Positions 44,991 through 54,300 of a DNA stretch of 64,000 nucleotides are shown here, in pieces. Both the position numbers and the translations under genes were made by a program. Source of the DNA: Pseudarthrobacter sp. W1I19 (GTDB taxonomy: Bacteria; Actinomycetota; Actinomycetes; Actinomycetales; Micrococcaceae). The DNA lies in the NCBI RefSeq assembly GCF_030817835.1, contig NZ_JAUSZR010000001.1:3658001-3722000 (forward strand). Reading direction: 5' to 3'. Position 1 is the stretch's first letter; every line of letters starts with the position of its first letter. The notes under the pieces were generated by a model. That model worked only from the letters and a program-made list of their open reading frames with translations, was not told the origin of the DNA and did not search any database.

Positions 44991-45034
44991 GCTAAGGCCG
45001 GACGAAGGCCCCGGCCGCTACCTCAGGAGTTCCT

Positions 45035-46195
45035 ATGCTCTCGGACAAATCCCGCCCTGTCATCGAGGCCACGCTGCCGCTCGTTGGTTCCCGCATCGGC
45101 GCCATCACGCCCAAGTTCTACCAGCGGCTTTTCGCCGCGCACCCCGAACTCCTGGACGGGGTTTTCAGCCGCTCCAACCAGCGCTCGGGCAACCAGCAGC
45201 AGGCGCTGGCGGGCAGCATCGCGGCCTTCGCCACGCACCTCGTCAACAACCCGGGAACCCTCCCCGAGACGGTCCTGTCCCGCATCGCCCACCGGCACGC
45301 TTCACTGGGCATTACGGAGCCGCAGTACCAGGTGGTCTACGAGCACTTGTTCGCCGCCATTGCCGAAGACCTCGCGGAGGTCATCACGCCCGAGATCGCA
45401 GAAGCGTGGACGGAGGTGTACTGGCTGATGGCAGACGCATTGATCAAGCTTGAAAAGGCGCTGTATGCAGGCCAGGCCAACGACAAGATGTGGATGCCCT
45501 GGCGGGTGGCCGCGAAAACTCCCGCTGGTGCCGGGTCCATGACGTTCACCCTTGTACCGGCAGACGAAACCCCGGTGACGCCGGCCCTTCCGGGCCAGTA
45601 CATCAGCGTCATGGTGGTCCTGCCGGAAGGCCTCCGCCAGGTGCGCCAATACTCCTTGTCCGGAGAGGCGGGTACCAGCCGCAGCTTCACTACAAAAATT
45701 GACGACGGCGGCGAGGTTTCGCCCGTACTCCACAAGAGTGTGCAGGTGGGAGACATCCTGGAGATTTCCAACCCGTATGGAGAGATCACCCTCAAGGAAG
45801 GCGACGGCCCCGTGGTGCTGGCCTCCGCCGGCATCGGCTGCACCCCCACGGCCTCGATCCTGAGGTCACTGGCCGAGGCCGGTTCCGACCGGCAGGTACT
45901 GGTCCTCCACGCCGAAAGCACCCTGGACAACTGGGCGCTGCGCAGCCAGATGACGGACGACGTCGAACGCCTGGACGGTGCCGAACTGCAGCTGTGGCTG
46001 GAACAGCCGGAGGCGGGGGCCAGGGAGGGTTTTATGTCGCTGCGCGAGGTTGACCTTCCGGCCGATGCATCCCTGTACCTGTGCGGCCCGCTGCCGTTTA
46101 TGAAGAACATCCGCAATGAGGCCATCAACGCCGGCATTCCGGCCACGCAGATCCATTACGAGGTGTTCGGCCCGGACATCTGGCTGGCCAGCTAG
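45035..46195 (+). CDS. hmp: Flavohemoglobin, nitric oxide dioxygenase
   Basis: A 386-residue flavohemoprotein that oxidises NO to nitrate. The globin domain (about 1-136) has distal Tyr29 (KFYQRLF), a glutamine near 53 and the proximal histidine His88 (IAHRHASLGI). The FAD domain carries the RQYSLS motif and the NAD domain has ASAGIGCTPTASIL. The C-terminal YLCGPLPFMKNIR and YEVFGP are typical. CAGGAG precedes the ATG at 45035. Adjacent nsrR and the two upstream palindromes give NO-dependent control. Confidence 0.95.
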   Translation: MLSDKSRPVIEATLPLVGSRIGAITPKFYQRLFAAHPELLDGVFSRSNQRSGNQQQALAGSIAAFATHLVNNPGTLPETVLSRIAHRHASLGITEPQYQVVYEHLFAAIAEDLAEVITPEIAEAWTEVYWLMADALIKLEKALYAGQANDKMWMPWRVAAKTPAGAGSMTFTLVPADETPVTPALPGQYISVMVVLPEGLRQVRQYSLSGEAGTSRSFTTKIDDGGEVSPVLHKSVQVGDILEISNPYGEITLKEGDGPVVLASAGIGCTPTASILRSLAEAGSDRQVLVLHAESTLDNWALRSQMTDDVERLDGAELQLWLEQPEAGAREGFMSLREVDLPADASLYLCGPLPFMKNIRNEAINAGIPATQIHYEVFGPDIWLAS

Positions 46196-46210
46196 GTCCG
46201 AACCGTCCTT

Positions 46211-46243
46211 GGAGATTTTGTCCAGATGCGCGGACCTCAACGC
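46211..46243. repeat. Family 1 repeat, copy C, left half
   Basis: GGAGATTTTGTCCAGAT at 46211-46227 matches the left arm of copies A and B. Its partner arm lies at 47517-47545, on the far side of the IS element, so the IS has split the palindrome. Confidence 0.75.
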
Positions 46244-47511
46244 CGGCAAAGTCAAGTGGTGGGAGCAACGCGTGGTGGTTATGCCGCTTGCAGCAGCTGG
46301 TTCAGCCGGTTGGCTGGGGTATCGAGGTTCAGGGTGGGTCGGGGCCGGCGGTTGAGCTTTGCTGCGATCCGGTTGAGGTCTTCGGGGGTGTGGACTGAGA
46401 GGTCGGAGCCTTTCTCGAACCAGAAGCGCAGGAGCCGGTTGGTGTTCTCGTTGGTGCCCCGCTGCCAGGGTGAGTGCGGGTCGCAGAAGTAAAGGGTGGT
46501 CTCGAGGGCGGTCTGGATCTTTGCGTAGCCGGCCAGTTCTGTCCCGCGGTCCCAGGTGATGGAGCGGCGCAGGTGGTCCGGGAGTTGGGCCATCTCCCGG
46601 ATCATCGCCGCGGCGACGGTTTCTGCGGTGTGGTCCCCGGGCAGGTGCAGCAGGATGGTGAACCGGGTCGAGCGTTCGACGAGGGTGCCGATCGCGGTCC
46701 CGTCCGAGCCGATGATCAGGTCCCCTTCCCAATGTCCGGGGATGGCCCGGTCCTGGACCTCTGCGGGGCGTTCGCTGATTTTGAACGCCTCTTTGTAGGG
46801 GCTGCTCTTGCGCCGGTCGGCGGTGTGAGGGACGCGTTCTTTACGTTTGAGGCTGAGGTTCTCGGACAGGTCCGCCCGCAGTTTCCCGCGGGTCTGGACG
46901 TACAGTGCCTGGTAGATGGTCTCGTGGCTCACCTGCATAGTCTTGTCATCGGCGAAGTAGAACGCCAGCATCGAGGCGATCAGCTTCGGGCTCCACCCGT
47001 CGTCCATCCATACCGCGATCAGCCGGCACAGATCCTCGTCCTCGACGAGCTTGAAGGGCTTGGGCCGGCGCCGTGCCTGATGCGCCTTCGCGTGCGCGAC
47101 CAAGGCGTTGTACCTGCCTTCGCCGTCGCAGTTACGCTTCACCTCCCGCCAGACCACTGATTTGTCCCGGCCGATCGCTTCACCGATCTCCCGGTAACTC
47201 ATCCCGGTCAGCCGGCCCATCTGGATCATCCCCCTCTCGGCTTCGCTCAACGCCCGCCCGCAAGGTCCACCAGAGGACGGGACAGGATCGGCCAGACCAC
47301 CAACAACAGAGATATTCAGCGTCATCTGACCAGATTCGCCCCACCACTTCTTCGCGGTCCCGCGCGAGGCCCCGACACGCCGGGCAGCAGCACTGACCGA
47401 CATGCCCGAGCACACCAGGTCGAGAAAATCATCACGAACATGAGCAGCGAACAACTTCGGCATCAAACGCTCCTTCAATCAGAGCGTTGCAACCACCATA
47501 TGAATCTGCCG
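46244..47511. mobile_element. IS30-family insertion sequence
   Basis: An element of about 1.27 kb. The left terminal sequence (46245-46271, beginning GGCAAAGTCAAGTGGTGG) and the reversed right terminus (47484-47510, beginning GGCAGATTCATATGGTGG) match at most positions; both continue into GCAACGC. The AGATTCA part also matches the classical IS30 end. It carries one complete transposase gene. Exact edges and the 2-3 bp duplication typical of the family cannot be fixed by eye. Both halves of a family 1 repeat flank it. Confidence 0.85.
46279..47463 (-). CDS. IS30 family transposase
   Basis: A 394-residue DDE transposase, apparently intact. Helix-turn-helix segments near the N-terminus (SAAARRVGASRGTAKKWW and YREIGEAIGRDKSVVWREVKRN) bind the ends. 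The catalytic core shows GHWEGDLIIG (first Asp), SITWDRGTELAG (second Asp) and QRGTNENTNRLLR (Glu). AAGGAG lies 6 nt before the ATG at 47463; an upstream TTG at 47478 is less likely. Codon use is similar to neighbours, so the donor was probably another actinobacterium. Confidence 0.94.
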   Translation of the reverse strand: MPKLFAAHVRDDFLDLVCSGMSVSAAARRVGASRGTAKKWWGESGQMTLNISVVGGLADPVPSSGGPCGRALSEAERGMIQMGRLTGMSYREIGEAIGRDKSVVWREVKRNCDGEGRYNALVAHAKAHQARRRPKPFKLVEDEDLCRLIAVWMDDGWSPKLIASMLAFYFADDKTMQVSHETIYQALYVQTRGKLRADLSENLSLKRKERVPHTADRRKSSPYKEAFKISERPAEVQDRAIPGHWEGDLIIGSDGTAIGTLVERSTRFTILLHLPGDHTAETVAAAMIREMAQLPDHLRRSITWDRGTELAGYAKIQTALETTLYFCDPHSPWQRGTNENTNRLLRFWFEKGSDLSVHTPEDLNRIAAKLNRRPRPTLNLDTPANRLNQLLQAA

Positions 47512-47516
47512 CCCCG

Positions 47517-47545
47517 AAGCCTGCATATCTGGACAAAAACTCCGG
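47517..47545. repeat. Family 1 repeat, copy C, right half
   Basis: CTGCATATCTGGACAAAAAC (47521-47540) is nearly identical to the right arm of copy A. It is the displaced partner of 46211-46243. Confidence 0.8.
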
Positions 47546-47550
47546 ACATT

Positions 47551-47600
47551 ACGACGGCGGCCCCGCACCTTTACAGCGAAAGGTGCGGGGCCGCCGTCGT
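47551..47600. terminator. Perfect 22-bp hairpin
   Basis: Arms 47551-47572 and 47579-47600 pair without mismatch around a 6-nt loop. No T-tract follows on the minus strand, so it may be a structural barrier or 3' stabiliser for the pckG transcript rather than a classical terminator. Confidence 0.7.
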
Positions 47601-47605
47601 ACTTC

Positions 47606-47684
47606 AGGACGCCGTTGTCCTGGGTGGGCCCACACTGCCGAGGGGACCCCAATCGAGCTTGCGAGATTGGGGAGGCAGTGGGGA
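47606..47684. repeat. Palindromic intergenic repeat, family 2, copy 1
   Basis: Nested arms: CACTGCC (47633-47639) with GGCAGTG (47674-47680), inner CCCCAATC (47647-47654) with GATTGGGG (47665-47672), around GAGCTTGCGAG. It shares the flanking GCCGTTGTC and GGGCCCAC with copy 2 near 56.4-56.5 kb. It abuts the pckG stop codon. Confidence 0.75.
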
Positions 47685-49511
47685 CTAACCCAGCCGGGAC
47701 TTCAGGGTCACAAGCTCGGACTGGAGGGCATCGGGCAGGGAGCCGCCGAAGTTCGCGAACCATTCCTCGATGGAGGCAAGTTCCGCAGCCCATTCCGTGG
47801 GGTCCACCTTGACGGCTTCCTCCACCTGGGCGGGGGTCATGTCCAGGCCTTCGAGGTCGATGGAGTCGCCGGTGGGGACGAAGCCGATGGGCGTCTCCAC
47901 GGCATCTGCCTTGCCCTCGAGGCGCTCGATGGCCCACTTCAGGACACGGGCGTTGTCGCCGAATCCGGGCCAGGCAAAGCCGCCCTCGGAGTTCCGGCGG
48001 AACCAGTTGACCAGGAAGATCTTGGGCAGCCGCTCGGGGTTGGCCTTGGCGGAGAGATTGACCCAGTGGTTCAGGTAGTCGCCGGCGTCGTAGCCGATGA
48101 ACGGCAGCATGGCCATGGGATCGCGGCGGACCACACCCACGGCACCGGCTGCGGCAGCAGTGGTTTCCGAGGACAGGGTGGCGCCCATGAAGATTCCATT
48201 GGACCAGCTGCGGGCTTCAGTGACCAGCGGGATGGTGGTCTTGCGGCGGCCGCCGAACAGGATGGCCGACAGCTCAACCCCGTTGGGGCTGTGGTACTCC
48301 TCGGCCAGCATGTCGATCTGGTCGATCGGGGTGCAGAAACGGGAGTTCGGGTGCGCGGCGAGCTTGTCTGAATCCGATGTCCAGGAGTTGCCCTGCCAGT
48401 CGGTCAGGTGCGCGGGCACTTCTTCCGTCATGCCCTCCCACCAGACACCGCCGTCGTCGGTCAGTGCCACGTTGGTGAAGATGCTGTTGCCCTTGGCGAT
48501 GGCACGCATGGCGTTGGGGTTGGTGCCCCAACCCGTTCCGGGAGCGACGCCAAAGAGGCCGGCTTCGGGGTTGACGGCCCGCAGCTCGCCTTCTTTCCCG
48601 AACCGCATCCAGGTGATGTCGTCACCCAGGGTTTCGACCTTCCAGCCCTTGATGGTGGGGTCGAGCAGGGCAAGGTTGGTCTTGCCGCAGGCGGACGGGA
48701 AGGCAGCGGAGACGTAGTACGTCTTCTGTTCCGGCGAGGTGAGCTTAAGGATGAGCATGTGCTCGGCCAGCCAGCCCTCATCGCGTGCCATGACGGATGC
48801 GATACGCAGGGCGTAGCACTTCTTGCCCAGCAGCGCGTTGCCGCCGTAACCCGAGCCGAAGGACCAGATGGACCGCTCTTCGGGGAAGTGGACAATCCAC
48901 TTGTCCGGGTTGCAGGGCCACGGGACATCGGCCTGGCCGGCTTCCAGCGGCGCGCCCAGGGAGTGCAGGGCGGGAACGAAGAATGCGTTCGTTTCGGTAA
49001 TGCGGTTCAGGACGTCGGTGCCAATGCGGGCCATGATGCGCATCGAGGCGACAACGTAGGCGCTGTCCGTGATCTCCACGCCGAACTTGGGGTCTTCCGC
49101 GTCAAGGTGGCCCATAACGAAGGGAATGACGTACATGGTCCGGCCGCGCATGGAGCCGGCGAACAGGCCGCGGAGCTTTTCCTTCATCTGTGCCGGGGGC
49201 ATCCAGTTGTTGGTGAAGCCGGCGTCGTGCTCCTTCTCGGAGCAAATGAAGGTCTGCTCCTCCACGCGGGCAACATCCGCAGGATCGGAGAAGGCGGCAA
49301 AGGAGTTGGGGAAGAGGTCCTGGTTGAGCCGGGTCAGCGTTCCCGCGGCCACCAGTTCGTCGGTGAGGCGGGTGTTCTCCTCTTCGGAGCCGTCCACCCA
49401 GTAGATACGGTCCGGCTGCGTAAGCTCAGCAACCTCCTCGACCCATGCCAGCAGACCGGCATGTGTAGTGGGTGCGTTATCAAGCAGCGGCTTCTGCGCC
49501 AGATCGCCCAT
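47685..49511 (-). CDS. pckG: Phosphoenolpyruvate carboxykinase (GTP)
   Basis: A 608-residue GTP-dependent enzyme that makes PEP from oxaloacetate for gluconeogenesis. The P-loop with the reactive cysteine is [32 protein letters not shown] and [25 protein letters not shown] are family hallmarks. The ATG at 49511 follows AGGAAGGG; an 8-codon upstream extension was rejected. A GTGA-N6-TCAC site lies about 150 bp upstream. Together with cstA it points to active gluconeogenic growth control. Confidence 0.95.
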   Translation of the reverse strand: MGDLAQKPLLDNAPTTHAGLLAWVEEVAELTQPDRIYWVDGSEEENTRLTDELVAAGTLTRLNQDLFPNSFAAFSDPADVARVEEQTFICSEKEHDAGFTNNWMPPAQMKEKLRGLFAGSMRGRTMYVIPFVMGHLDAEDPKFGVEITDSAYVVASMRIMARIGTDVLNRITETNAFFVPALHSLGAPLEAGQADVPWPCNPDKWIVHFPEERSIWSFGSGYGGNALLGKKCYALRIASVMARDEGWLAEHMLILKLTSPEQKTYYVSAAFPSACGKTNLALLDPTIKGWKVETLGDDITWMRFGKEGELRAVNPEAGLFGVAPGTGWGTNPNAMRAIAKGNSIFTNVALTDDGGVWWEGMTEEVPAHLTDWQGNSWTSDSDKLAAHPNSRFCTPIDQIDMLAEEYHSPNGVELSAILFGGRRKTTIPLVTEARSWSNGIFMGATLSSETTAAAAGAVGVVRRDPMAMLPFIGYDAGDYLNHWVNLSAKANPERLPKIFLVNWFRRNSEGGFAWPGFGDNARVLKWAIERLEGKADAVETPIGFVPTGDSIDLEGLDMTPAQVEEAVKVDPTEWAAELASIEEWFANFGGSLPDALQSELVTLKSRLG

Positions 49512-49660
49512 TGCGGTTCCCTTCCTCGGGTTCATCGGTGTGTGCTAAATGCTATGGTCCGGACCACTGGAGTTTTTTGGACGTATGCTGACGTTTTACG
49601 CCTCTTGAAAAGCACTTCCGCGCGAAATCAAGGAATTTGAGGCGAATTTGGAGTAATTAA

Positions 49661-49674
49661 GTGACGAAGGTCAC
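49661..49674. promoter_or_regulatory. CRP/GlxR-like site between pckG and tRNA-Arg
   Basis: GTGA at 49661-49664 and TCAC at 49671-49674 are spaced by 6 bp, the core of CRP/GlxR sites. The palindrome extends to GTGAC-GAAG-GTCAC. It could act on pckG or on the rightward tRNA promoter (TATACC at 49676-49681). Confidence 0.5.
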
Positions 49675-49788
49675 CTATACCGGTCTAGTCGTGGAGATTA
49701 CACGGGCTTCGATTTGGCATCGCGGCCAACCCTCGCGTAAAGTAATTCGAGGTTCAGGGAGAGCGGTTCTTCTCCAGGAACACGAGAT

Positions 49789-49862
<74 letters not shown>

Positions 49863-49868
49863 CAGATG

Positions 49869-49904
49869 AAAGGTCCGCACCGGTTCGCCGGTGCGGACCT
49901 TTTG
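49869..49904 (+). terminator. Terminator after tRNA-Arg
   Basis: A 15-bp stem (49869-49883 with 49888-49902) closed by a TTCG tetraloop, ending in a T-run. Confidence 0.9.
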
Positions 49905-49986
49905 CTTTGCGCCGCCGCATCCCCGCCGCTGTCCCCGCCGCTACCACCCGGCCTCCACTGTCGGATCCCCGGCGTAGGCTTTCCCC

Positions 49987-51441
49987 ATGATGCCCGAGGC
50001 AGTACTGCGTGAGTTCGATGTTGTGGTGATCGGCGCCGGCGCCGTGGGGGAAAACGTGGCGGACCGGGTGGTCCAGGGCGGCCTCACAGCGGTGGTGGTG
50101 GAAGCGGAACTCGTGGGCGGCGAGTGCTCCTACTGGGCCTGCATGCCGTCAAAGGCCTTGCTCCGTCCCGGCACAGCGCTCCACGGGGCCCAGACATTAC
50201 CGGGGGCCAAGGAAGCCGTCACCCGCACCCTTGATGCTGCAGCCGTCCTGAAATACCGGGACTACATGACGTCCAACTGGCAGGATGACGGCCAGGTGAA
50301 ATGGCTGGACGATACGGGCATTGAGCTCATCCGCGGCCACGCCTGGCTCACGGCGCCCAAGTCAGTAGAGGTGGCCGGACTGGACGGCAACTCCTATGAA
50401 CTCCAGGCTCGTCATGCGGTGGTGCTGGCCACCGGCTCTGCGCCCAATACTCCCCCCATCAAGGGACTTCAGGACGTGCAGGTGTGGGGAACCCGGGAAG
50501 CCACTTCCGCCAGGGAGGTTCCGGACCGCCTCGTAGTGCTCGGCGGCGGCGTCGCCGGCACTGAGCTGGCGCAGGCCTTTGCCCGGCTCGGTTCCAGCGT
50601 GACGCTGGTGGCGCGCGGCGGGCTGCTGAAGAACTTCCCGGCGGAGGCTGCCGGCCTTGTGGCAGCAGGGCTGCGTGCGGACGGCGTGGAGATCCGGCTC
50701 AACACCTCTACAGACAGCATCAGCGAGAACGATGACGGCACCTTCAGCTTGCAACTCGCCGACGGTTCCAGCGTGGCAGCGGACCGGGTCCTGGTGGCCA
50801 CGGGCCGGCATCCGGCCCTGGAAGGGCTGGGGCTGGAGAGTGTGGGCTTTGAGCCCGACGAGGCCGGCCACCTGAAGCTCACCACCGATAATTCGGGCCT
50901 GGTCAACGGGGCTCCCGGAGCAGAACCCTGGCTGTATGCCGTGGGTGATGCTGCCGGCAAGAACCTGTACACCCACCAGGGGAAGTACGAGGCGAGGGCC
51001 ACCGGAGACGCCATCGCCGCGCGCGCCAAGGGGGAATTGTCCGGCACCGCGGAGGACTGGAGCCGCTTCGCCCAGACCGCCAACGAGCACGCCGTACCCG
51101 GCGTTGTCTTCACCGACCCCGAACTCGCCGCCGTGGGCCGCACCCTCGAAGCTGCACACAAGGACGGCTACAACGCCTCTACCGTGGAACTTCCCATCCA
51201 GGTGGCAGGCTCCTCGCTCCATTCCGAGAACTACGAGGGCTGGGCCCAGCTGGTGATTGACGAGGATCGCAAAGTCCTGCTGGGGGCCACCTTCGCGGGG
51301 CCGGATGTAGCGGAGCTCCTGCATGCAGCAACCATCGCAGTAGTGGGCGGGGTGCCGCTGGACCGGCTGTGGCATGCCGTTCCTTCCTACCCCACCATCA
51401 GCGAGGTCTGGCTGCGCCTGCTGGAAAAGTATGGACTCTGA
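49987..51441 (+). CDS. FAD-dependent pyridine nucleotide-disulfide oxidoreductase
   Basis: A 484-residue protein related to dihydrolipoamide dehydrogenase and mercuric reductase. The FAD motif is VVVIGAGAVGENVA, the redox cysteines lie in GGECSYWACMPSKALLRP (C-x4-C), the NAD motif is VVLGGGVAGTELAQAF, and the C-terminal HAVPSYPTISE supplies the active-site His/Glu. The exact substrate is unknown; no lipoamide complex genes are adjacent. TAGGCT (49975-49980) lies 6 nt before the ATG, a leaderless arrangement. Confidence 0.9.
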   Translation: MMPEAVLREFDVVVIGAGAVGENVADRVVQGGLTAVVVEAELVGGECSYWACMPSKALLRPGTALHGAQTLPGAKEAVTRTLDAAAVLKYRDYMTSNWQDDGQVKWLDDTGIELIRGHAWLTAPKSVEVAGLDGNSYELQARHAVVLATGSAPNTPPIKGLQDVQVWGTREATSAREVPDRLVVLGGGVAGTELAQAFARLGSSVTLVARGGLLKNFPAEAAGLVAAGLRADGVEIRLNTSTDSISENDDGTFSLQLADGSSVAADRVLVATGRHPALEGLGLESVGFEPDEAGHLKLTTDNSGLVNGAPGAEPWLYAVGDAAGKNLYTHQGKYEARATGDAIAARAKGELSGTAEDWSRFAQTANEHAVPGVVFTDPELAAVGRTLEAAHKDGYNASTVELPIQVAGSSLHSENYEGWAQLVIDEDRKVLLGATFAGPDVAELLHAATIAVVGGVPLDRLWHAVPSYPTISEVWLRLLEKYGL

Positions 51442-51448
51442 GAGCTAT

Positions 51449-51477
51449 TTGAACTGACTGGTCAGTTTAGATATACT
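51449..51477 (+). promoter_or_regulatory. Promoter with embedded operator of the YhgE operon
   Basis: TTGAAC at 51449-51454 and TATACT at 51472-51477 are separated by exactly 17 bp, a strong housekeeping-type promoter. The near-perfect palindrome AACTGAC-TG-GTCAGTT (51452-51467) lies over the -35 and spacer. This suits repression by the TetR protein encoded third in the operon. Confidence 0.75.
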
Positions 51478-51508
51478 GGGTGCAGCAACCGTCGGTGAAA
51501 GGCCCTTC

Positions 51509-52267
51509 TTGCTCTCAGCTCAACAGCTCCATGTCCGCGGCCGCCGCGACCCCCTGCTTCCGGACACCTCGCTCCAGGTCCAAAGGGGCGAACTTATCCT
51601 CGTATCCGGGGACCGGCAGGACCACCGCACCGCATTGGCGCTGGTGCTCAGCGGCCGGATGAAAGCCACCGGTGGCACCGTTAGCTGGGACGGAAAAGGC
51701 GGAACCAAGCGGGTACGGATGGCCAGCGCGCTGGTCGATGCCCCCGGCGTCAATGAGCCCGAGCGCCACCTCAACGTCCGTGACCTCGTGACCGAGGATC
51801 TGGCGCTGATTCCCCGCCGCTACCGGGGCGCCCTGCTCAGCAACCCGTGGCTCAAAGTGAACAGCTTCGAGGACATCGCGGACCTGTGGATCGAGCAGCT
51901 GGATCCCTTGCGCAGGCTGGAACTCCTGACGGCCCTGGCGCTGGCCAACCCGCACACTGACCTGCTGGTGGTCGACTCCCCCGACCGGCACACTGCAGAC
52001 GCCGCCAATTGGCTGCCTCGCCTTGAGCAGCTTGCGGCCGACGCCGGGAGGCCGCTGGCCGTTGTGGCCACCGTAGCTGCCCTGCCGCCGTCGTGGTCGG
52101 GCTCCTCCGCGGGCATCGGCAACGCGGAAACCCACGCAGAAACCCGTGCAGAAGCGCTGCGGGAGGAAACCGTGGCGCCCGTAGAACCCCACAACACAAG
52201 CCACGCAGTGCCGGAGGGCCACGTGGTTGCCCAGGACATTGAATTCGAGACCGAGGATGCCAAGTGA
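51509..52267 (+). CDS. ABC-ATPase-like protein lacking nucleotide-binding motifs
   Basis: A 252-residue protein that aligns with ABC ATPases in layout but has lost their chemistry. The P-loop position reads SGDRQDHRT (33-41), with R40 for lysine and no second or third glycine. The LSGGQ site reads LDPLRR (131-136). Walker B is LLVVDSPDR, with Ser157 in place of the catalytic glutamate. The tail (about 200-252) is acidic and disordered. The TTG at 51509 follows GAAAGG. The stop overlaps the yhgE-like gene, so the two are coupled. It may be a non-hydrolysing subunit or scaffold. Confidence 0.75.
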   Translation: MLSAQQLHVRGRRDPLLPDTSLQVQRGELILVSGDRQDHRTALALVLSGRMKATGGTVSWDGKGGTKRVRMASALVDAPGVNEPERHLNVRDLVTEDLALIPRRYRGALLSNPWLKVNSFEDIADLWIEQLDPLRRLELLTALALANPHTDLLVVDSPDRHTADAANWLPRLEQLAADAGRPLAVVATVAALPPSWSGSSAGIGNAETHAETRAEALREETVAPVEPHNTSHAVPEGHVVAQDIEFETEDAK

Positions 52268-54300
52268 CTGTACTGCGGCTGGCCCGCTCAGAACTGAAGC
52301 GGATGACCGGCGGGCTGCTGCCCAAGCTGACCATCCTCGCCCTCACCATGGTTCCCCTGCTGTACGGCGCCGTGTACCTCTACGCCAACTGGGATCCCTA
52401 TGGCAACCTGGACCAGATTGACGCGGCCCTGGTGGTGGAGGATGCCGGCGCCACCGCCAGCGACGGCACCGGGCTCCAGGCCGGCACGAAGGTCGCCGAC
52501 AGCCTCGTGGAAGGCAATGTTTTCCATTGGATCCCGGTGGCGAGCGGACAGGAAGCCGATGAGGGAGTCAGCAGCGGCAAGTACGCCTTCGCGTTGAAGA
52601 TCCCGGAGGACTTTTCTGCCCACCTCGTGTCCCCTGGCAGCTTCGATTCCGCCAGCCAGGCCATGCTGAACGTCACCACCAACGACGCCAACAACTACCT
52701 GCTCAGCACCATCGTGGACAAGCTGACCACCTCAGTGCACAGCACTGTAGCCGCAGACGTTGGCGAAGAGACCGCCAACCAGCTGCTCACCGGTTTCGGC
52801 ACCATCCACACCCAGATGGTCAAAGCGGCAGACGGCGCAGGCCAGGTTGCCAACGGCGTGGCTGCCCTCCGGGACGGAACCGCCACCCTGCACGAGGGAA
52901 CCACGGGCCTGGCCAGCGGGGCCGACCAGCTCTACGCGGGCCAGCTCAAGCTGCGCGACGGCGCCAACCAGCTGACGGACGGCGCAGGCCAGCTGAGCAG
53001 CGGGCTGTCCGTCCTCAAGGACAAGACGGCAACGATGCCCAGCGACACGCAGACGCTGGCGGCCGGTGCCGCGCAGGTGGCTGCCGGAAACGCGCAGCTG
53101 AATACCAAGGTCCAGGACGTGGCAGCGCAACTGGAGGCAGCCGACCAAGGCCTCCGCACCCGCGTGCTGGAGTCGAACAACAGGCTCATTGCCTCCGGCG
53201 TACTCACCCAGGCCCAGGCGGACAGCATCCTGGCCGACTTCGACGCCGCGGCTGCCTCAAACCCGGTAACGGCTGCCAAGACGAAGATCCAGGCGGACGC
53301 TGCCCAGATCCAGCAGCTGGCGGACGGCTCGGAGGCCGTCAGCGTGGGCGCGGCCCAGCTTGCCGCAGCCACCCCGGCATTGAAGGAAGCCATAGGGCAG
53401 GCCTCCGCCGGCGCCGACCAGCTCCACACCGGCGCGGCAACCCTGGCAACCGGCGAGCAGGCAGCCGTGGACGGCGCCGCAGCCTTGGACCAGGGGGCCC
53501 ACAAGGTGGACGACGGCGCAGCGCAGCTCGAACAGGGGGCAGGGACAGCCGCTGACGGCTCGAGGACCCTTGCGGACGAAATCGGCAGGGGTGCGGGGCA
53601 GGTTCCCAATCCTGACGACGAACAGAAGAGCAACCTGTCCCGGGTGATCGCCGATCCCGTGGCCGTCAGCAACGTGTCGCAGGCGAAGGCTGGATCCTAC
53701 GGCGCCGGGCTGGCCCCGTTCTTCCTGACCCTTGCCCTGTGGATCGGCGTCTTTATGCTGGTCCAGGCCATGCGGCCGCTCACCCAGCGGGCGCTGGCCT
53801 CCAACGCTGGGTCGTGGAAGATCGCCCTGGGCGGCTGGCTGCCCTTCTTCGCCGTCTCCGTGGTGCAGGCCACCCTCCTCACCCTGGTGGTTAACCTCGC
53901 GCTGGGCCTGCATGCCGCACACCCGGTCCTGATGTGGCTCTTCATGCTGGCGGCGGCCATGGCGTTCAGCGCCATCATCCAGGGAATCGTGGCGCTGCTT
54001 GGTTCCCCCGGAAAACTGGTGGTCCTGATCCTGCTGGTGCTGCAGCTGGTTTCCTCGGGCGGCACGTTCCCCTGGCAGACAACTCCGCAGCCATTGCACG
54101 TGGTGCATGAGATCCTGCCCATGGGCTACGTGGTGACGGGGATGCGGCACCTGATCTATGGTGCCGACCTGTCCATGATCCTCCCCACCGTCCTGGGCCT
54201 GCTGGGTTACGCGGCATTGGGCCTGGCCATGTCCACGCTTGCAGTCCGAAAGGGCAAATTCTGGACACTGAAGACGCTCCAACCGGAGATCGCGGTATGA
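52264..54300 (+). CDS. YhgE/Pip domain-containing membrane protein
   Basis: A 678-residue protein with one N-terminal transmembrane helix (about 20-42), a long extracytoplasmic segment and about five C-terminal helices from about residue 478. The extracytoplasmic part holds many short repeats of the form A-x-Q-L-x-x-G-A (about 195-440), a rod or coiled coil typical of YhgE/Pip (phage infection protein) and related ABC-2-type exporters. The C-terminal half resembles an ABC-2 permease. It begins with a GTG overlapping the stop of the ATPase-like gene. Confidence 0.85.
   Translation: MTVLRLARSELKRMTGGLLPKLTILALTMVPLLYGAVYLYANWDPYGNLDQIDAALVVEDAGATASDGTGLQAGTKVADSLVEGNVFHWIPVASGQEADEGVSSGKYAFALKIPEDFSAHLVSPGSFDSASQAMLNVTTNDANNYLLSTIVDKLTTSVHSTVAADVGEETANQLLTGFGTIHTQMVKAADGAGQVANGVAALRDGTATLHEGTTGLASGADQLYAGQLKLRDGANQLTDGAGQLSSGLSVLKDKTATMPSDTQTLAAGAAQVAAGNAQLNTKVQDVAAQLEAADQGLRTRVLESNNRLIASGVLTQAQADSILADFDAAAASNPVTAAKTKIQADAAQIQQLADGSEAVSVGAAQLAAATPALKEAIGQASAGADQLHTGAATLATGEQAAVDGAAALDQGAHKVDDGAAQLEQGAGTAADGSRTLADEIGRGAGQVPNPDDEQKSNLSRVIADPVAVSNVSQAKAGSYGAGLAPFFLTLALWIGVFMLVQAMRPLTQRALASNAGSWKIALGGWLPFFAVSVVQATLLTLVVNLALGLHAAHPVLMWLFMLAAAMAFSAIIQGIVALLGSPGKLVVLILLVLQLVSSGGTFPWQTTPQPLHVVHEILPMGYVVTGMRHLIYGADLSMILPTVLGLLGYAALGLAMSTLAVRKGKFWTLKTLQPEIAV

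Noticed and set aside
49570..49600. A fourth family 1 copy upstream of pckG
   Set aside because: Only a GGAGTTTTTT and a CGTATGC stretch resemble the left arm; there is no matching right arm.
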